Below are positions 14,620-22,478 of a stretch of 28,728 bases of DNA, in pieces. Source of the stretch: CAYOVG01 sp964407285. Its GTDB lineage: Bacteria; Desulfobacterota; Syntrophobacteria; Syntrophobacterales; Syntrophobacteraceae. The DNA is taken from assembly GCA_964407285.1 (NCBI GenBank), contig CAYOVG010000038.1, positions 1 to 28,728 of the forward strand, in the 5' to 3' direction. Each line of letters starts with the position of its first letter. The stretch's first letter is position 1. Both the position numbers and the translations under genes were made by a program. The notes beneath the pieces were generated by a model. It had not been told where the DNA came from. It saw only the letters and a program-made list of their open reading frames with translations, and did not search any database.

Positions 14620-15903
14620 ATGGCTAGCGTGATTAAGATGATCAGGCCGGCATTGCGGGTGAAAGCCCGTATCCAGTTGCCCGGGTCGAAGTCCATAACG
14701 CACAGGGCGCTCCTTATGGCCGCTCTGTCCCAGGGGAAAAGCCTCATAAAGAACCCTCTCGTGGCCGAGGATACGCTCCTGACCGCCAACGCCCTCCGGC
14801 AACTCGGAGTCGAAATCAATTGGAAGGATGACAATGTCTGGGTCATTCCGCCTCTGAAGCGGTGGAATTCACCCCCAGAACCGATATGGCTCGGGAACAG
14901 CGGCACCAGCATGCGCCTTCTGATAGCCCTTGCGGCAGCGGGAACCGGACGGTTCGTGTTCGATGGGACCGCGCGCCTGAGGGAGCGGCCCATCGGTCCC
15001 ATAGTCGATGCGCTGAAGGAGGTTGGGGTGCGGTTCAACTATCTCGGCGAAAGCGGGTATCCGCCGGTCGAGGTGGTGGGGAACGGCCTCGTGAGCGGAG
15101 ACCTGCGCGTGGATGCGAGCAAGAGCAGCCAGTTTCTCTCGGGGCTTCTCATCGCCTGTCCGTGCGCCGACGGTGAAATGCGCGTCGGATGGGGGGAGCC
15201 GGTGGCGTCCTTCCCCTACGTTCGAATTACGCTGGACATGATGGAGCAGTTGGGGATCGCCTACCAATGGCTGCGGTCGAACGGGCTTGTCGTACCCGCG
15301 CCCCAGACCTACGCGCCCTTCGAGTACAATGTGGAAGGGGACTGCTCTTCGGCTTCCTATTTCTGGGGGGCCGCGGCCCTGACCGGCGGCGAAGTCTTTA
15401 CCTACCCTCTGTCCCCCACCTTTCTGCAGGGGGATTGCCGGCTGCTCGGCGTGCTCGAGGAAATGGGCTGCCGCATGACCTGGGACGACGACGGGGTGCG
15501 CGTGCGCGGGACCGGGGAACTCAAACCCGTCGACCTCGACATGAACGCCATGCCCGATATGGTGCCCACTATCGCGGTGGTCGCCGCCTTCGCCTGCGGG
15601 CGCAGCCGGATTCGCAACGTGGCGCACTTGAGAATTAAGGAATCCGACCGCCTGAGCGTGGTGACGTCCGGATTGCGCGCTTTGGGAGTATCCGTGGAAG
15701 AGCTTCCGGACGGGCTGGTGATCGATGGCGACGGCGCCATGCACGGCGGGGCCGTTGAATGCCATGACGATCACCGCATCGCAATGGCTTTCGCCATGGC
15801 CGGATTGAGAGTCGAAGGCGTGGAGATCCATGGGGCCGAGTGCGTGGGCAAGTCTTTTCCTTCCTTCTGGGAGACATTCGAATTGCTCTACCGGGAAAAG
15901 TAA
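14620..15903 (+). CDS. aroA: 3-phosphoshikimate 1-carboxyvinyltransferase (EPSP synthase)
   Basis: Transfers enolpyruvate from phosphoenolpyruvate to shikimate 3-phosphate. The 427-residue form has LPGSKSITHRALL (Lys24, Ser25, Arg29), the PEP-site loop LGNSGTSMRLL near 87, RLRERPIGP near 115, the KSSQFLSGLL block near 167, RIKESDR near 336 and the family C-terminal block ECHDDHRIAMAFAMAG near 375. The residue after MR in the PEP loop is Leu where E. coli-type enzymes have Pro101. The start is uncertain: ATG 14620 has AAGG nine bases upstream and gives a normal N-terminus, but ATG 14548, overlapping the aroE stop, would add 24 residues. It is the last gene of the operon and is followed by a long hairpin. 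Confidence 0.96.
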   Translation: MASVIKMIRPALRVKARIQLPGSKSITHRALLMAALSQGKSLIKNPLVAEDTLLTANALRQLGVEINWKDDNVWVIPPLKRWNSPPEPIWLGNSGTSMRLLIALAAAGTGRFVFDGTARLRERPIGPIVDALKEVGVRFNYLGESGYPPVEVVGNGLVSGDLRVDASKSSQFLSGLLIACPCADGEMRVGWGEPVASFPYVRITLDMMEQLGIAYQWLRSNGLVVPAPQTYAPFEYNVEGDCSSASYFWGAAALTGGEVFTYPLSPTFLQGDCRLLGVLEEMGCRMTWDDDGVRVRGTGELKPVDLDMNAMPDMVPTIAVVAAFACGRSRIRNVAHLRIKESDRLSVVTSGLRALGVSVEELPDGLVIDGDGAMHGGAVECHDDHRIAMAFAMAGLRVEGVEIHGAECVGKSFPSFWETFELLYREK

Positions 15904-15911
15904 GAGGCATG

Positions 15912-15978
15912 ACCACGAAAAACACGAAAAGCACGAAAGAGTTCTTTCCTTTTTCGTGCTTTTCGTGTTTTTCGTGGT
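15912..15978. repeat. Perfect 27-bp inverted repeat of CACGAAAA type
   Basis: The left arm (15912-15938) begins ACCACGAAAAACACG and the right arm (15952-15978) is its exact reverse complement, with a 13-base loop. The arms are built from near-repeats of CACGAAAA. A related element lies at 24129-24198. It sits between aroA and the fumarase operon, could terminate or insulate transcription, and belongs to a dispersed palindromic repeat type seen in many environmental genomes. Confidence 0.85.
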
Positions 15979-16007
15979 ATTGTGTTTAAGTTTTGATTTA
16001 AAAGAAT

Positions 16008-16034
16008 TTGACAAGAGCAAAAAAAGTATATACG
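16008..16034 (+). promoter_or_regulatory. Candidate promoter for the fumarase/fumarate reductase operon
   Basis: A perfect -35 TTGACA at 16008-16013 is followed by TATATACG, with TATACG at 16029-16034 giving a short 15-base spacer. Transcription would begin near 16041, about 95 bases before the fumarase ATG. The spacing is suboptimal, so regulation by an activator is possible. Confidence 0.45.
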
Positions 16035-16136
16035 CTTCAATCCCTATTTTCCCCGCTTCTTACAGGTTGGGGTCCGGTGGAGAGTTGTATGTGGCCCACT
16101 GCTGTGGTGGACCCGGCGATACAGGTAGGAGTTGCT

Positions 16137-16976
16137 ATGCGCGAAATTCACGTGGATGAAATTACCAGGGCGGTACGCGACCTTGCGATCCGCGCCAATA
16201 CGGAGTTGGGCGAGGATATTCTCGACGCCTTTACGAAGGCGCTTGAAAACGAGGAATCTCCGGCGGGCAGGGATATTCTCAAACGGCTGATGGATAATGC
16301 CCGGATAGCTCGTGACGAAATGATCCCCATGTGCCAGGATACCGGCTTTGCCGTTCTTTTCGTGGAAATGGGGCAGGATGTCCATGTCGTGGGCGGATCA
16401 TTGCGCGAGGCCCTCGAGGAAGGGGTCAGGCGCGGTTATGCGGACGGCTTCCTCCGGAAGAGCATCTGCCATCCGTTTACGCGGCAAAATACGGGGGATA
16501 ATACTCCCGCGGTCATTCACTACGATGTGGTTCCGGGAGAGCGCGTCAAACTGATCTTCGCTCCCAAGGGCGGAGGAAGCGAGAACATGAGTCGCGTGAT
16601 GATGCTTACGCCCTCGGTGGGGATAAACGGAATCCGGGAGTATGTCGTACAGAGAGTCAAGGAGTCGGGCTCCAATCCCTGTCCTCCCACGATCGTGGGC
16701 GTGGGTATAGGCGGCACCTTCGAGCAGACGGCTCTTCTCGCCAAGAAGGCGTTGCTGCGGCCGCTCGGGAGCAAGAATCCCGATCCCGAACTCGACCGGC
16801 TCGAAAAGGAATGGCTGGAGGAGATCAACCGGCTCGGCATCGGGCCGCAGGGACTGGGAGGGCGAACCACCTCCCTGGCGGTCCACATCAACATGATGCC
16901 CTGCCATATAGCGAGCTTGCCGGTCGCGGTGAATATCCAGTGCCATTCGGCCCGCCACAAGGAAGTCGAACTGTGA
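16137..16976 (+). CDS. Class I (Fe-S) fumarate hydratase, alpha subunit
   Basis: A 279-residue N-terminal-type subunit of the iron-sulfur fumarase, interconverting fumarate and malate. Cysteines expected to bind the labile [4Fe-4S] cluster are in PMCQDTG near 63, SNPCPP near 182 and NIQCHSARH near the C-terminus. The blocks HPFTRQNTGDNTPAVIHYD and FAPKGGGSENMS are characteristic of the tartrate/fumarate hydro-lyase alpha family. Fumarase is favoured over L-tartrate dehydratase because the next genes encode fumarate reductase. The ATG has AGGAG seven bases upstream. The beta subunit starts 14 bases after the stop. The oxygen-sensitive enzyme type fits a strict anaerobe. Confidence 0.95.
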   Translation: MREIHVDEITRAVRDLAIRANTELGEDILDAFTKALENEESPAGRDILKRLMDNARIARDEMIPMCQDTGFAVLFVEMGQDVHVVGGSLREALEEGVRRGYADGFLRKSICHPFTRQNTGDNTPAVIHYDVVPGERVKLIFAPKGGGSENMSRVMMLTPSVGINGIREYVVQRVKESGSNPCPPTIVGVGIGGTFEQTALLAKKALLRPLGSKNPDPELDRLEKEWLEEINRLGIGPQGLGGRTTSLAVHINMMPCHIASLPVAVNIQCHSARHKEVEL

Positions 16977-16990
16977 GAAAGGAAGGCGAT

Positions 16991-17545
16991 ATGGAAGGAG
17001 CCATTCGTTTAGCGACTCCGCTCGAGGACAAAGATCTGGAAGGTATTCATATAGGGGACAGAGTTCTTCTTAACGGCGTTGTCTATACCGCCCGCGATGC
17101 CGCGCACAAGCGCCTGGTGCAGCTCCTCGAAGCCGGTGAGCCGTTGCCCTTCGATCTTCAGGGGCAGATAATCTACTATGTGGGACCCTCCCCGGCAAAG
17201 CCCGGCAGACCCATCGGGGCCGCGGGGCCGACGACCAGCTACCGCATGGACGCCTACGCTCCCGAACTCATTTCCCGGGGACTGAAGGGGATGATAGGGA
17301 AGGGGGCGCGCAACCAGGCCGTCAGGGACGCCATGAAGAAGTACAAGGCCGTTTATTTCGCCGCCATCGGAGGCGCTGGGGCGCTCATGGCCCAGAGCAT
17401 TCTGAGCGCCGAAATCGTGGCGTATCCGGAGCTTGGCCCGGAAGCGATACGACGCCTGGAGGTCAAGGACTTTCCGGTGATAGTGGCCAACGACGTGCAT
17501 GGCGGCGATCTTTACGAGGAAGGCGTCAAGCAGTACGCACGGTGA
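16991..17545 (+). CDS. Class I fumarate hydratase, beta subunit
   Basis: A 184-residue subunit equivalent to the C-terminal domain of single-chain FumA. Hallmarks are GDRVLLNGVVYTARDAAHKR near 22, YYVGPSPAKPGRPIGAAGPTT near 59, the GMIGKGAR loop near 97, and FAAIGGAGALMA near 118. It completes the heteromeric enzyme with the alpha subunit. An AAGGA ribosome site precedes the ATG; the upstream open frame inside the alpha gene was rejected. The next gene follows after 19 bases in the same direction, consistent with one transcript. Confidence 0.95.
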   Translation: MEGAIRLATPLEDKDLEGIHIGDRVLLNGVVYTARDAAHKRLVQLLEAGEPLPFDLQGQIIYYVGPSPAKPGRPIGAAGPTTSYRMDAYAPELISRGLKGMIGKGARNQAVRDAMKKYKAVYFAAIGGAGALMAQSILSAEIVAYPELGPEAIRRLEVKDFPVIVANDVHGGDLYEEGVKQYAR

Positions 17546-17564
17546 ACTTAAGAAAGAGGGAAAC

Positions 17565-17972
17565 ATGGCCATCGAGATATCCGACAAGACGATAAAGCGA
17601 GATTTCATCGACAAGGTGATACAGCTCAGCGGGCAGAACATATATAAATGTTTCCAGTGCGGCACCTGTGGAGGGGCGTGCCCCATGTCCGGCCACATGG
17701 AAACGATTCCCAGGCGCGTGATGCGCATGACGCAACTCGGTCTCGAAGAAGACCTGGCCGACTGCAAAACGTTCTGGACCTGTGCATCCTGCCACACGTG
17801 CACCGTCAATTGCCCGAGGGGAATCGACCTTGCAAGAGTCATGGAGGCTTTGCGGCTTCTGACGCTCAGGACGAACACCAACTACATCGAACCGGCGGAA
17901 CTGCCCGAGGAAACGCTGAAAGATGCGCCCCAGATCGCTCTGGTCAGCAGCTTTCGGAAATTGACGAGTTGA
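17565..17972 (+). CDS. HdrC-like two-cluster ferredoxin subunit of fumarate reductase
   Basis: A 135-residue iron-sulfur protein resembling heterodisulfide reductase subunit C. Two [4Fe-4S] motifs are visible: Cys29, 32, 35 and 39 in CFQCGTCGGACP, and Cys73, 76, 79 and 83 in CASCHTCTVNCP. The intervening IPRRVMRMTQLGLEE segment is typical of HdrC. No membrane helix is present. Lying between fumarase and the HdrB-like and FrdBA-like genes, it most likely passes electrons between the HdrB-like subunit and FrdB. A good AAAGAGGG ribosome site fixes the start. In methanogen thiol:fumarate reductase the comparable modules are fused into TfrB; here they are separate chains. Confidence 0.88.
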   Translation: MAIEISDKTIKRDFIDKVIQLSGQNIYKCFQCGTCGGACPMSGHMETIPRRVMRMTQLGLEEDLADCKTFWTCASCHTCTVNCPRGIDLARVMEALRLLTLRTNTNYIEPAELPEETLKDAPQIALVSSFRKLTS

Positions 17973-17980
17973 GGAGCACT

Positions 17981-18859
17981 ATGAAAGTAAGCTACTATCC
18001 CGGATGCACTTTGAAGACGAAGGCGAAGAATCTGGAGGATTCCGCCGTGGCCTCGATGGCCGCCCTCGGGATCGATTTTCAGGAACTGCCGAGGTGGAAT
18101 TGCTGCGGCGCGGTCCACTCCCTCGCCGCCGACGACCTCATTCACCAGGTCGCCCCCATCCGTGATCTCATCCGCGCCATGGAGCAGGGGAGCGACACCG
18201 TGGTGACGCTCTGCTCGATGTGCTACAACACCCTGGCGCGGGCCAATCTGCTGATGCGCCGGGACGAGGTGAAGCGAAAGACCATCAATGATTTCATGGA
18301 TGAGGAAAAGGACTACCACGGTGAGGTGGAGGTGCTCCACTTCCTCACCTTCCTTCGGGACGCGGTCGGTTGGGACCGGCTTCGGGAAAAGGTGAAGGTC
18401 CCTCTGAACGGTCTCAAGGTGGCTCCCTACTACGGCTGCACATTGCTTCGTCCGCGGGATGTGGCCGTCGAGCCCTTGGGAGAGTTGACTCTTCTCCCGG
18501 ACTTCCTGAACGCGCTCGGCGCCGAGACGGTCGAGTTCTCGGACGCCGCGGTTTGCTGCGGGTCCTACCAGATACTGGCGAACCCGGATGCCGCGCTCGA
18601 TGTCGCTTCCTCCATCATCGGCAGGGCGGGAAAAGCCGGGGCGGACGCCATTGTGCTGAGTTGTCCCCTCTGTGAGTACAATCTCGGGAAGAAGCAGCCG
18701 GAACTTCAACAGAAGGGGAAGATTTCGAAAAGCATCCCCACCTATTACTTCACTCAACTGCTGGCGGTTGCGCTGGGATTGGATGCGGATGTCTGCCGGT
18801 TCGATCTGAGTGGGGCGGGCTCGATCGAACTGCTGAAGAGCAAGGCGCTGACACACTGA
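17981..18859 (+). CDS. HdrB-like subunit with two CCG domains
   Basis: A 292-residue protein of the heterodisulfide reductase B / succinate dehydrogenase E type. It carries two complete cysteine-rich domains: Cys9, Cys41-42, Cys78 and Cys81 (YYPGC, WNCCG, LCSMC), and Cys153, Cys192-193, Cys228 and Cys231 (YYGC, VCCGS, SCPLC). In HdrB these bind noncubane [4Fe-4S] clusters at the disulfide site; in non-classical (type E) succinate dehydrogenases the equivalent subunit handles quinone or another carrier. It has no membrane helices. It starts eight bases after the HdrC-like gene, with GAGGAG upstream. The electron partner (thiol/disulfide, quinone or soluble carrier) cannot be decided from sequence. 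Confidence 0.9.
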   Translation: MKVSYYPGCTLKTKAKNLEDSAVASMAALGIDFQELPRWNCCGAVHSLAADDLIHQVAPIRDLIRAMEQGSDTVVTLCSMCYNTLARANLLMRRDEVKRKTINDFMDEEKDYHGEVEVLHFLTFLRDAVGWDRLREKVKVPLNGLKVAPYYGCTLLRPRDVAVEPLGELTLLPDFLNALGAETVEFSDAAVCCGSYQILANPDAALDVASSIIGRAGKAGADAIVLSCPLCEYNLGKKQPELQQKGKISKSIPTYYFTQLLAVALGLDADVCRFDLSGAGSIELLKSKALTH

Positions 18860-18964
18860 TATGACTTCCCCGCCCGAGCCTTCCGGCCGACGCCTGGGGG
18901 AGGGCAGGAGCGCGGGGAACGGACGAACGTTACGGTTACGCTTTATTGAGCAGGAGAAGCAAAA

Positions 18965-19768
18965 ATGATCGAAGAGAAGACGTGTCAATGCACCAATAAA
19001 CCGGCTCGGCAAATGGCCACCGGAGACCGGGCCATCCTCCCCGAGGGGGCCGGCACCATACCCATTTACATCATGGGCAAGAAGTACGACGTTCCCGAGA
19101 CCCTGACCATCATGAAGGCCATGGAGTTTGCCGGGTTCAAGTTCCTTCGCGGCGCCGGGTGCCGCGGGGGCATCTGCGGCGCATGCCCGACGGTGTACCG
19201 CAAGGAAGGCGACTACAAGCTCCATTTCGGTCTTGCCTGCCAGACCGTCGTCGAACCCAATATGTACCTGGCGCAGATTCCTTTCTATCCGGCGAACCGG
19301 GCGGTGTACGACATCAGCGCGATAGAGCCCGCGGCGGAAGCCATATTCGCTCTCTATCCCGAACTCTTTCGGTGTGTGGCCTGCAATAACTGTACGAAAA
19401 CGTGCCCGATGGGCGTTCAGGTCCTCGATTACGTCTCGGCCCTGAAGCAGGGGGATATCGCCAAAGCGGCTCAGCTCTCCTTCGACTGCATCCAGTGCGG
19501 GCTCTGCGCCAGCCGCTGCATGGGAGAACTGCCCCAGTACCACATCGCGCAGCTCGCCCGCCGCATCTACGGGAAGCATATTCAGCCTCGCGCCGCTCAT
19601 CTCGTCGGCCGCCTGAAGGAGATCGAGTCCGGCAAGTACGACTCCATGCTCGATGCGCTCACCAAAATGAGCAAAGGAGAACTGGAGAAGCTCTACAAGG
19701 AGAGGGAACGGGAACCGGACCTCGCGCCTCCGGGAACGTGGAAACCGGCGGATACTCGGTACCTGTAG
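18965..19768 (+). CDS. frdB: Fumarate reductase/succinate dehydrogenase iron-sulfur subunit
   Basis: A 267-residue FrdB/SdhB-like protein. An N-terminal plant-type ferredoxin domain has [2Fe-2S] cysteines Cys66, 71, 74 and 92 (GCRGGICGACP and LACQT). Two cluster motifs follow: Cys137, 140, 143 and 147 (CVACNNCTKTCP) and Cys175, 178, 181 and 185 (CIQCGLCASRC). In classical FrdB the last cluster is [3Fe-4S]; the full CxxCxxCxxxC here could allow [4Fe-4S]. The first 30 residues, including CQC, are an unusual extension. It is preceded by a 105-base gap after the HdrB-like gene and an AGGAG ribosome site. It links the FAD subunit to the HdrC/HdrB-like subunits. Confidence 0.92.
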   Translation: MIEEKTCQCTNKPARQMATGDRAILPEGAGTIPIYIMGKKYDVPETLTIMKAMEFAGFKFLRGAGCRGGICGACPTVYRKEGDYKLHFGLACQTVVEPNMYLAQIPFYPANRAVYDISAIEPAAEAIFALYPELFRCVACNNCTKTCPMGVQVLDYVSALKQGDIAKAAQLSFDCIQCGLCASRCMGELPQYHIAQLARRIYGKHIQPRAAHLVGRLKEIESGKYDSMLDALTKMSKGELEKLYKEREREPDLAPPGTWKPADTRYL

Positions 19769-19841
19769 TCGCGCAATCGTGATTCGGTGGAAATCAGACG
19801 GAATTTGTCATATAAGGGTCATGTGAAGGAGAGGGATCATC

Positions 19842-21509
19842 ATGGGTTATACTCCCGAAATGAAGGAGCTTATCAAGCGCGTTGAGGCGACGCGGCCGGC
19901 GAGGGTCGAGAAGGCCCGGCGTGGTGAGCACTATCCGGCTCTCAGCCTCGAGGAGCGTGAAGTCGTTCTTGGAAAGTACCATCCCGATTACCAGAAGGAA
20001 GGGCGGCGGCCGGTCAAGGTCGGGCCGAACAAGGGACAGGTGTTCCCCGACGAGGTTGCGCTCCTGCTGGAATCGCGGTCCATTCTGAAACCCGAAAAGG
20101 TGGACCTGTCGAATGTGGACTATGATACGGACGTGCTCATCATCGGAGGCGGCGGCGCGGGTACTTCGGCGGCCCTGATGGCTTCCGATGCGGGCGTCAA
20201 GGTCATCATGGCCACAAAGCTCCGCCACGGCGACGCCAACACGATGATGGCGGAAGGCGGCATCCAGGCGGCTACCCAGGAATGCGACTCCCCGTTCTAC
20301 CACTACCTGGACACGATCGGCGGCGGCCATTTCACCAACCAGCCCGACCTGGTGGCGGCGCTGGCCCACGACGCTCCGCTCTCCATCGGGTGGCTCGAAG
20401 AGTTGGGCATGATGTTCAACAAGCTGCCCGACGGCCGCCTGAGCGTTCGCCATTTCGGCGGGTCGTGCCGCAAGCGCATGCACTCCTCGGGCGATATGAC
20501 CGGGGCCGAAATCATGCGGGTGCTCCGGGATGAATCCAGGAACCGCCGCGACCGGATCACCATCATGGAGTTCTGCCCGGCCGTCGAACTGCTGACGGAC
20601 GGAGACGGCAAGTGCGCCGGCGCTATCCTCTACAATATGGAAACACGGGAATTCTACGTGGTGCGCGCCAAAGCCGTCATCATGGCGACCGGGGGCTTCG
20701 GCAGGCTCCACATCAAGGGCTTCGCCACCACCAATCATTACGGAGCCACGATGGACGGGGTCGTCATGGCCTACCGCGCGGGCGTCGCGAACAAGTGCCT
20801 GTACTCCACCCAGTACCATCCCACGGGTGTCGTGTATCCCGAACAGAACGTCGGGCTGCTCATTACCGAAAAGGTCCGCGGGCTCGGTGCGCACGTCCTC
20901 AATGTAGAGGGTGACCAGTTCTGCTTCCCGCTCGAACCGCGCGACGTGGAATCGGCGGAACTCATCCGCGAGGCGACGGAAAGGATGAAGGGCGTCGTTA
21001 CTCCGACCGGCCGTGTCGGCATCTGGCTGGACTCTCCCATGATCGACCTGCTCCACGGGGAGGGAACGGTCCGCAAGGAACTGCCGGCCAAGTTTATCCA
21101 GTTCGCCCGGTACGGCATCGATATCAGCAAGGAGCCGATGCTGGTCTACCCGACGCTCCATTATCAGAACGGCGGTATCGCCATTAACGCCGATGCGGAA
21201 ACCACCCTGCCGGGTCTCTACAGCGCAGGCGAGGTCGTGGGTGGAATTCACGGCGAGAACCGGCTGATGGGGAACAGCCTCCAGGATATCATTACCTTTG
21301 GGCGCAGGGCCGGAAGAAATGCCGCCGAGTATGTGAAGAAGGGCGTCGAGGTCGGCAAGCCGAGCCTGGAGCACGTGAAGAAGTTCGAAAAGGAACTTCA
21401 GGATTCCGGTATAGAGAATCCCGTGGTTGCGCCCATTCTTTTGCCGGACTATTCAACGGATGAGGTCAATGCCCGCCGTTTGATGGATAGCAGGATGGAA
21501 AGCGAGTAG
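19842..21509 (+). CDS. frdA: Fumarate reductase/succinate dehydrogenase flavoprotein subunit, TfrA-like
   Basis: A 555-residue FAD subunit that reduces fumarate or oxidises succinate. A 90-residue N-terminal extension precedes the FAD motif (GGGGAG at 102-107). Catalytic blocks are present: QYHPTG near 324, EKVRGLGA near 343, YQNGGI near 444, and GEVVGGIHGENRLMGNSL near 465. The residue that carries covalent FAD in FrdA/SdhA (His in SHT-AEGG) is Asn133 here (ANTMMAEGG), so FAD is probably bound noncovalently. There is no twin-arginine signal, so the active site is cytoplasmic. No SdhC/D membrane anchor is encoded nearby. The ATG at 19842 follows AAGGAGAGG. The direction in vivo depends on growth mode: succinate oxidation with propionate, or fumarate reduction. 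Confidence 0.92.
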   Translation: MGYTPEMKELIKRVEATRPARVEKARRGEHYPALSLEEREVVLGKYHPDYQKEGRRPVKVGPNKGQVFPDEVALLLESRSILKPEKVDLSNVDYDTDVLIIGGGGAGTSAALMASDAGVKVIMATKLRHGDANTMMAEGGIQAATQECDSPFYHYLDTIGGGHFTNQPDLVAALAHDAPLSIGWLEELGMMFNKLPDGRLSVRHFGGSCRKRMHSSGDMTGAEIMRVLRDESRNRRDRITIMEFCPAVELLTDGDGKCAGAILYNMETREFYVVRAKAVIMATGGFGRLHIKGFATTNHYGATMDGVVMAYRAGVANKCLYSTQYHPTGVVYPEQNVGLLITEKVRGLGAHVLNVEGDQFCFPLEPRDVESAELIREATERMKGVVTPTGRVGIWLDSPMIDLLHGEGTVRKELPAKFIQFARYGIDISKEPMLVYPTLHYQNGGIAINADAETTLPGLYSAGEVVGGIHGENRLMGNSLQDIITFGRRAGRNAAEYVKKGVEVGKPSLEHVKKFEKELQDSGIENPVVAPILLPDYSTDEVNARRLMDSRMESE

Positions 21510-21568
21510 TTGAGGGCAGAGGGGGAGAAATACTTATTTCATGAATGTGTAGTCGGGAGGATGTTGGA

Positions 21569-22369
21569 ATGAAGGGAATGAAGATCGTGAGATTTGCCGC
21601 GGTGTTCGTGCTGACGTTGGTGGTGGTTGCTTCTCAGGCCTGGGCGTCGAGCGCCGGTCCGGGCATCAGCGCCGATGAGGCCATGAAACTGCTGAAAGAG
21701 GGAAATGAGAGGTATGTGGCCGGTACGCCGAAGTTCTTCAACGAGGACCAGGCCCGCAGAGAGCAGACCACGAACGAAGGCCAGAAGCCTTATGTTTCCA
21801 TGCTTTCGTGTTCCGATTCCAGGGTGCCGGTCGAACTGGTTTTCGATGCCGGAATCGGTGAGATCTTCGTCATCCGTGTTGCGGGCAACGTGGCTCGTAC
21901 GGACGAAGCAGGCTCCATCGAATACGGCGTGGACCATCTCGGGACTCCCCTCCTGGTGGTGCTGGGCCACACCCGTTGCGGGGCAGTCACGGCTGTCACC
22001 AAGGGCGAGCAGGTTCACGGCAACATTCCTCCCCTGGTCAGCAACATCGCTCCGGCGGTAGCCAAGGTGAAAGCGAAACAACCCGACCTTGCCGACTCGG
22101 CCCTGGTGAGCGCGGTTATCCATGAAAACGTCTGGCAGGCGATCGAGGATCTTTTCAAATCCAGCGAAGTTGTCCGGAACAAAGCGAAGGACGGGTCCGT
22201 TCGGGTGGTTGGCGCAATGTACGACATCACCAGCGGCAAAGTGGACTGGCTGGGTCCGCATCCCGAGCAGGACAAGCTGATTGCCGCGGCGTCGGGGGCT
22301 GCTCAGCCCAAGGAGGCCGCAAAGGCGAAGGCGATCGAGCCGAAGAAGGGAGCCAAAGCCGGCGAATAA
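21569..22369 (+). CDS. Beta-class carbonic anhydrase, exported
   Basis: A 266-residue enzyme hydrating CO2 to bicarbonate. An N-terminal Sec signal (KIVRFAAVFVLTLVVVASQA, then AWA with likely cleavage before SSA) indicates a periplasmic location. Zinc and catalytic residues of beta-class enzymes are present: Cys81, Asp83 and Arg85 in CSDSR, and His134 with Cys137 in GHTRCGAV. GNVARTDEAGSIEYGV is also typical. The C-terminus is a Lys/Ala-rich tail. The start has GGGAGGA upstream. It lies 59 bases after frdA on the same strand and may be cotranscribed, ending at the strong terminator at 22419. Confidence 0.94.
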   Translation: MKGMKIVRFAAVFVLTLVVVASQAWASSAGPGISADEAMKLLKEGNERYVAGTPKFFNEDQARREQTTNEGQKPYVSMLSCSDSRVPVELVFDAGIGEIFVIRVAGNVARTDEAGSIEYGVDHLGTPLLVVLGHTRCGAVTAVTKGEQVHGNIPPLVSNIAPAVAKVKAKQPDLADSALVSAVIHENVWQAIEDLFKSSEVVRNKAKDGSVRVVGAMYDITSGKVDWLGPHPEQDKLIAAASGAAQPKEAAKAKAIEPKKGAKAGE

Positions 22370-22418
22370 CCCCGCGGCTTCGGCAGTGCCGACGGCGTTG
22401 ATTGCGTAAATCGACATT

Positions 22419-22464
22419 AAGGGGCGGAAAGGAAAAACCCGTTTTTCCTTTCCGCCCCTTTTTT
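22419..22464. terminator. Bidirectional intrinsic terminator
   Basis: A perfect 19-bp stem: the arm beginning AAGGGGCGGAAAGG (22419-22437) and its exact complement (22442-22460), with a four-base CCCG loop and a T-run on the plus strand. It lies between two convergent genes and has T-runs available on both strands, so it probably ends both. Confidence 0.9.
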
Positions 22465-22478
22465 CGTTTCAACGGGGA

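Noticed and set aside
17882..21374. Two long minus-strand frames (572 and 526 codons) opposite the hdr/frd genes
   Set aside because: They cross boundaries of well-supported plus-strand genes and have no motifs.
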